The notes below the pieces were generated by a model. That model was not told the origin of the DNA. It made no database searches and saw nothing but the letters and a program-made list of their open reading frames with translations. Position numbers and translations under genes: made by a program. From positions 1 through 24,757 of the forward strand of contig JBBBWG010007858.1 in the NCBI GenBank assembly GCA_037176905.1: 24,757 bases of DNA, read 5' to 3'. Shown piece by piece: positions 20,503-24,757 of this stretch. The number at the start of each line of letters is the position of its first letter. The stretch's first letter is position 1. The DNA is from Azolla pinnata (taxonomy: Eukaryota > Streptophyta > Polypodiopsida > Salviniales > Salviniaceae).

Positions 20503-21312
20503 CACTACAAGGATTTCATCAGTTTGCCGCGAGATTTGCCACGAAAAATGATCTGTAGAAGTTCAGAAAAAGTCGCGGCAAAACTCGCGGCAAACAACAT
20601 TGTGGTTTGCCGCGAATTTTTGCCACAACATTGCCGCGCCTTTTCCACGACATTGCCGCGACCATTTCCGCAGAATTGTTGCGACTTTAGTCGGAAATTT
20701 TACCGTAACTTTTGCCGAGACGTTGCCGCGAGTATTTTAACACCTTTTGCCGCGAGCTTTTCCGAGAACATTACTGCGAACTTTTCCGTTAATTTTACTG
20801 CACATTTGCCGAGAGTTTACTGCGAGCATATCCGCAAGTATTGCAGCAACAATTTTTGCACTTTGCCAGGAGTTTTGCCGCGAACATTACTGTTATTTAG
20901 GCGCGATCATTACCGCAAGCTTTGCCTGATATTTGCCCCACATTTGCTGCAAATTTGCCGCGCAGTTGCCGCTAAATTTCTGCAAATTTGCTGCGAATTT
21001 TCCGCGTATTTGCTGCAAATTTGCCGCATGTTTCCTGGGACTTTGCCGCGTGTTTGCTGCAAATTTGCCGTGTGTTTGTTGGATCTTTACAACATATATT
21101 GCTGAAAAGTTGCCGCGAGTTTGTAGCCTATTTACCGCAAGATTGCTGCCACATTGCGGCTTGTTTGTTGCAAATTTGCCACGAGTTTGCTGCAATCTTG
21201 CCGCTTGTTTGCTGCGAATTTGCCGCTTTTTTGCTGGATATTTGCTGCATGTATTGCTGCAAATTTGCCGCGTGCATTGCTGGAAATTTGCCGCGTGTTT
21301 GCATCGATTGAT
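20503..21312. repeat. CACTA subterminal repeat region, TTTGCCGCG motif
   Basis: Roughly 800 bp packed with variants of TTTGCCGCGAA and TTTGCTGCAAA every 10-30 bp, mostly in the plus orientation, with inverted copies near 20574-20594. In En/Spm elements the TNPA protein binds such subterminal motifs to pair the ends and control transcription. This role is inferred for the present family. Confidence 0.88.
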
Positions 21313-21520
21313 CATGTCTACGATATTGATCGTGAATTAGGGTTTAAAAAAAAAAATTTATAATTAGAATTATATTTTAAAAAACCCAAAATTGTGGATC
21401 TCAAATTAGATTTTGCCAAATATATTACAATATTGATCAGTAACAATACAAGGTGAAATATATTACAAGCTGGAAATTACAATACAAGTTAATACTATAC
21501 AAGCAAAACCAAAACAAAAT

Positions 21521-23055
21521 CTAAGGGGAAGGGCCAAATTTACTAGGGTTATTATCATCGTAGATATCTAACCCTAGAGTATGATGACCAGAACCGGGGT
21601 CGGTGTGGGTCGCCTCGGTGTTGGTTAGCGATGATGCGCCGCGTTGCTCTGGGTTCTGCTCGAGTAATTCCTCCTGAGCATCCGGTAAATCTTTGGCTGC
21701 GCCCTCCAAGTTGGCATTGTCGACCGGCACCTCCGGTTGTATGCCTAACCCTAGAATCAGCTTGTCGTCCGTGATCACTCCCCAACTTCTAAAATACATC
21801 CATGACTCTTGTCGTGGATGTAATCGGCGATACTCCTCGTCCGGATACGGCCAACGACCAACCAGCTCCATATACACAAAAATATCGATCGATTTTAATA
21901 AGGGTTTAATTAATAATATATTAATTAAATAAACATTTACAATTTACTAAAATACTTACAAACTCGGCCTTGAAAGCTGTAGTACCTCCGCTACCCCATC
22001 GGACTACCGACCCTAACCTCATTTAGGTTGCACGCGCAACGACATGTCGAGCAAACCGTTCTAACGCCCCTCGTGCTAAAGCTGCTCTCCACTCGACATC
22101 GTGAATGCTTCGAGGCCCCCCACCATCTAATTGTGGCGCTAATCCAGCTGCCTCGTGGTCCACTACCGCCCGAGCAGCTCTCGTGTACCCGCTCCGACGG
22201 TTCGTGATATGGCCGAGTATAGTTCGACGAAGCCAAACTGAATTCACCGCCAAGTGCTTGGGCATGGGGTATCGGGTGTGAAATGCAGATATAATCTGCT
22301 CGATCTCCCCATCTCTATAAGTCGAGGGGTCGTACACATTCCGGACGTGCACTGTGACGAGCTCGAGCAGGTATCGACGCGCGCCTCGACCTAATCCATC
22401 ATTCACGATACTCCCACTGTCGTCGAGTGTGTAGTACAATCTGCCGACAGGGGTTTCCAGACCAGCTCGATCGCTGTTAGTAGCGACGACGTGTGCGCTG
22501 CCATCGACATCATCATCGCCTCCGCAGCACCCACGACGTCCACATCCCGAACTATGAGAGGCGGGGCTTGCACGTGCGGATGTGCCGGGACTCGATCTAG
22601 TCTGACTCGAGGCGGGGCTAGCTCGTAACAATGAAGCCGAGGCTGATGCAGGGGACGTGAGGTGCTGGGTGGAACCGGTCGTAGGCCGAGTGTGAGGGGG
22701 AGGCATAGCTGGACTCCCTGCAGTGGAGTCCGTGGATAGGCGACAGCGCCGTTGCACGTCGTGTCGCATGACAACATGAGGGTTGTCTCGTGGGGTGGGC
22801 CCACCTAGGGGCGTGCTCCCAGCTGTCTAGGGTGTGGCGATACCAGCAGTGGTGGCCAAGCTGGCATCAAATGAGTCAGGCCGACCCTTCACTGGTGGGA
22901 CCGGAGGTGGGCGCCATGATACATGGTCTCATCTCCTCTGGTGGGGGCATGCCACCAAAATGCTCGGTCATTTGATGTTGCCATTCTCTCATGGCAGCAT
23001 GGTAAGTCCGCCACTCAACCTCCAATGTAAGTGGAATCGGTGATCTATTAGCCAT
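21521..23055 (-). CDS. TNPA/Transposase_24-like CACTA accessory protein, broken or multi-exon
   Basis: Minus-strand coding segments in the CACTA element. The likely start is ATG at 23055 (MANRSPIPLTLEVEWRTYH), open to a stop at 22876. The main segment is 22023-22769: a Ser/Pro/Thr-rich N-terminal third, then a region with LYYTLDDSG, VRNVYDPSTYRDGEIEQIIS, WLRRTILGHITNRRSGY and a Trp-containing VEWRAAL. This layout resembles the plant Ptta/En-Spm family (Transposase_24). A third segment, 21521-21877, has LVGRWPYPDEEYRRLHP and an acidic C-terminus. A good donor (GAGTTT/GTAAGT) near 21960 and an acceptor near 21864 suggest an intron before it. The three segments are in different frames and one stop (22023) precedes that donor, so either introns are missing from this model or the gene is degenerate. 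By analogy it would bind the subterminal motifs. Confidence 0.5.
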
Positions 23056-23071
23056 CTATCACACATTGAAA

Positions 23072-23620
23072 ATTACGGTTTAGGGTTTAGGGTTTTTAGC
23101 ATTCATGTAACTTAGGGTTTAGGGTTTTGGCCCTAAATGGGGGTTTCGGCCAAATTAGGGTTTTGGCCAAATTAGGGTTTCGGCCAATTTAGGGTTTCGG
23201 CCAGTTTAGGGTTTCGCCCTATTTAGGGTTTCGGCCAATTTAGGGTTTTGGCCAAATTAGGGTTTTGGCCAATTTAGGGTTTTGGCAAAATTAGGGTTTT
23301 GGCCAAATTAGAGTTCGACCAAATTAGGGCTTTGGCCAAATTAGGGTTTTTTCCAGTTTAGGGTTTCGGCCAAATTAGGGCTTTGGCCAAATTAGGGTTT
23401 CGGCCAATTTAGGGTAGGGTTTTGGCCAATTTAGGGTTTTGGCCAGTTTAGGGTTTTGGCCAATTTAGGGTTTCGGCCAATTTCGGGTTTCAGCCAATTT
23501 AGGGTTGCGGCCAGTTTAGGATTTCGGCCAATTTAGGGTTTCGCCCAGTTTAGGGTTTCGCCCAATTTAGGGTTTCGGCCAATTTAGGGTTCTGGCCAAA
23601 TTAGGGTTCTGGCCAAATTC
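23072..23620. repeat. Telomere-like 17-bp minisatellite array
   Basis: About 29 TTAGGG-type motifs. Most are spaced 17 bp apart in units close to AATTTAGGGTTTCGGCC, and true tandem TTTAGGG heptamers stand at the edge (23079-23095 and 23113-23125). The array begins just upstream of the TNPA-like ATG (23055). Its complement supplies many AAACCCTAA telo-boxes to that promoter. Confidence 0.93.
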
Positions 23621-23760
23621 ACACTAATTTTTGAAAAATTCACATTGAGTTTCCCCAAATTCTCCCCAAATTCACACTAATTTCTGACAAATTCACACTG
23701 ATTTTCCCCAAATTCTCCCCAAATTCACACTAATGCATGGTCAAATTTCACGCCTAATTT
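23610..23760. repeat. Short tandem repeat, AAATTCACACTAATTT units
   Basis: Alternating AAATTCACACTAATTT and TTCCCCAAATTCTCCCC blocks, about 2.5 units of roughly 60 bp, directly following the telomere-like array. Confidence 0.75.
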
Positions 23761-23837
23761 CACTAATTTGGATTTTTTACACTAATTACAGTAAATTAGA
23801 GTAACTTTGGGTTTATTACACTAATGGAATTACTTGC

Positions 23838-24245
23838 AAGCTGAAGCAGCAGGAGGAGGAGGTCTACCTGGAGTAGCTGCAAGCGGAAGCACGAGCAGGA
23901 AGTTTTTGTTGGTTTCTACAGGAGGAACGAGGTCTTCAGCAAAGAGGTTTCTGCTGGAGTAGGAAGTTTTTCTGCGATCCGTCGCGAATTTAGGGTTTGC
24001 AGCTAGAGGAGCAGCAGATTGGCCACTAGTAGCAACAACGGCAGAAGCAGCAGCAAGGTCGAGGTGAGCATAGGTGAGCAGGAGCGCGCAGGTGAGGAGA
24101 AGCAGAGGTGAGTAGCGGTAGAGGTGAGCAGAGAAACCAGTTTAGGATTTAGGGTTAGGGCGAGCAGGAGATAGAGCTATGCAGCGGTAGAGGTGAGCAG
24201 GAGGCAGAGGTGAGCAGGAAAAGAGCTGAGCAAGAGTGAAGGAGT
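23838..24245. repeat. Purine-rich GAGGTGAGCAG repeat region
   Basis: Irregular repeats of GAGGTGAGCAG and AGCAGGAG on the plus strand, densest at 24060-24230. No gene is called. It probably forms part of the long non-coding region between the divergent transposon genes. Confidence 0.6.
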
Positions 24246-24286
24246 TGCGGAAAAAGATGAGGGTTTTAAAAGACCCCTGCATGCTG

Positions 24287-24495
24287 TTTGCCGAAACGTA
24301 GCCGCGCCATTGCCGCGCAGGAGCCGCTGAATTGCCACGACATTACCGCAATGTTACCACAAGCTTACCACGACTTTACTGCGAATTAGCTGCGTCTTAA
24401 CCATAGCCTTTCCACGACTTTACCGCGCCCATATCCCCGCCATTACCGCGCCTTAACCGCAACCTTACCGCGACGTTACCGCTCAATTGCTGCAC
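24287..24495. repeat. Second, internal cluster of the CACTA subterminal motif
   Basis: About 200 bp with repeated TTGCCGCG, TTACCGCG and TTACCACGA motifs, in the same orientation as at the left end of the element but mostly TTACCGC rather than TTTGCCGC. It ends about 20 bp before the transposase ATG at 24514. Confidence 0.85.
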
Positions 24496-24513
24496 AAAAT
24501 ACAGGATTCATCA

Positions 24514-24757
24514 ATGGATGCCGATGCACACCACATCAGTTCAGAGTCATTGTCTACCGATGCCGAGGAGTTGCGCAGGACACACATCGGCCAATGGGGA
24601 GCTCAGACCATTCAATGTAGGTGTGACCGATGTAGGAAAAGATTTAAGTGAGCTCGTGCTGTAGTGCACGATCATATACGGAAATGGGGCCGTTGGAATC
24701 CTGAAGAGTCACCCCATGATGTTCCGCATTACACTGTCGCACCGCGGTTGTTACGTG
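24514..24757 (+). pseudogene. Start of TNPD-type CACTA transposase, in-frame stop, cut by window
   Basis: The frame starts MDADAHHISSESLS and continues through IQCRCDRCRKRFK, a TGA at 24649-24651, then ARAVVHDHIRKWGRW to the window end. The C-x-C-x2-C cluster followed by a V..H(I/L)...G-W stretch resembles the transposase-associated domain at the N-terminus of TNPD/TNP2-type CACTA transposases. The catalytic Transposase_21 domain would lie further right, outside the window. The stop may derive from CGA (Arg) by a C-to-T change. Without the remainder, an intron or an alternative start after the stop cannot be excluded. Confidence 0.55.

Larger units (their letters stand above)
20503..24757. 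mobile_element. Larger CACTA (En/Spm-type) transposon, right end outside window
   Basis: Begins CACTACAAGG and reaches TTTGCCGCGAG within 30 bp, closely matching the left end of the smaller element at 17044. Inside are a long subterminal repeat region, a minus-strand TNPA-like gene, repeat arrays, and the start of a plus-strand TNPD-type transposase at the window edge. No right terminus (CTTGTAGTG) was seen before 24757, so length and target duplication are unknown. The possible left target triplet is TTG (20500-20502). Confidence 0.75.

Noticed and set aside
20497-21105. 202-codon plus-strand open frame, and overlapping long frames to 21363
   Set aside because: It lies wholly in the CACTA subterminal repeats. 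The stop-poor TTTGCCGCG motif opens several frames on both strands at once, giving repetitive Cys/Phe/Ala text with no domain.
23072-23620. Regular 17-bp repeats considered as a CRISPR-like array
   Set aside because: There are no unique spacers, the unit is a telomere-like minisatellite, and the context is a plant transposon.
23072-23620. A true chromosome end (telomere)
   Set aside because: Perfect tandem heptamers are few, most units carry a CGGCCAA spacer, and transposon sequence continues on both sides.

Overview
The window is nuclear DNA of a flowering plant. The genes have spliced plant-type exons, telomere-type TTTAGGG repeats occur, and Ty1/copia and CACTA transposons fill the right half. 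GC-rich exons in the peroxidase, and a GC-rich first exon followed by AT-richer exons in COQ2, suggest a monocot, but the species cannot be named from the sequence. There is one 100-N assembly gap (11518-11617).

Left part (1-5190): about 2.4 kb of repeat-rich non-coding DNA (compound microsatellite, 70-bp tandem repeat) precedes a complete four-exon class III peroxidase gene on the + strand (2491-4541, 337 aa, PER21/PER42 type). Telomere-like repeats lie just upstream of its ATG and again in its first intron.

Middle (5191-13100): two tandem minus-strand copies of COQ2 (4-hydroxybenzoate polyprenyltransferase, mitochondrial ubiquinone synthesis). The upstream copy (9236-12283) gives an intact eight-exon model of 399 aa. 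The downstream copy (5191-8151) keeps exons 2-8 open and at identical lengths. It has lost the 3' half of exon 1, where three ~225-bp repeats made from intron 1 now sit, and it has lost the AG acceptor of exon 7 and a conserved Arg. It is most likely a pseudogene. The intact copy has a tandem array upstream whose units resemble its own start-codon region.

Right part (13100-24757): AT-rich intergenic DNA, then a decayed minus-strand Ty1/copia element (RNase H and reverse transcriptase 15530-16765; protease-region repeats and start of RT 19111-19990; candidate LTR near 20040-20385). A complete 1758-bp non-autonomous CACTA element (17044-18801, target duplication GCT) is inserted in it. A second, larger CACTA element of the same family starts at 20503 and runs off the window. 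It carries a long subterminal repeat region, a minus-strand TNPA/Transposase_24-like gene, an array of ~29 telomere-like motifs, a second cluster of the subterminal motif, and the start of a divergently transcribed TNPD-type transposase.

No RNA genes, CRISPR arrays or operons were seen. The strongest leads are the layout of the larger CACTA element (telomere-like array plus internal motif cluster between divergent transposase genes) and the linked decay and repeat amplification at the COQ2 pair.
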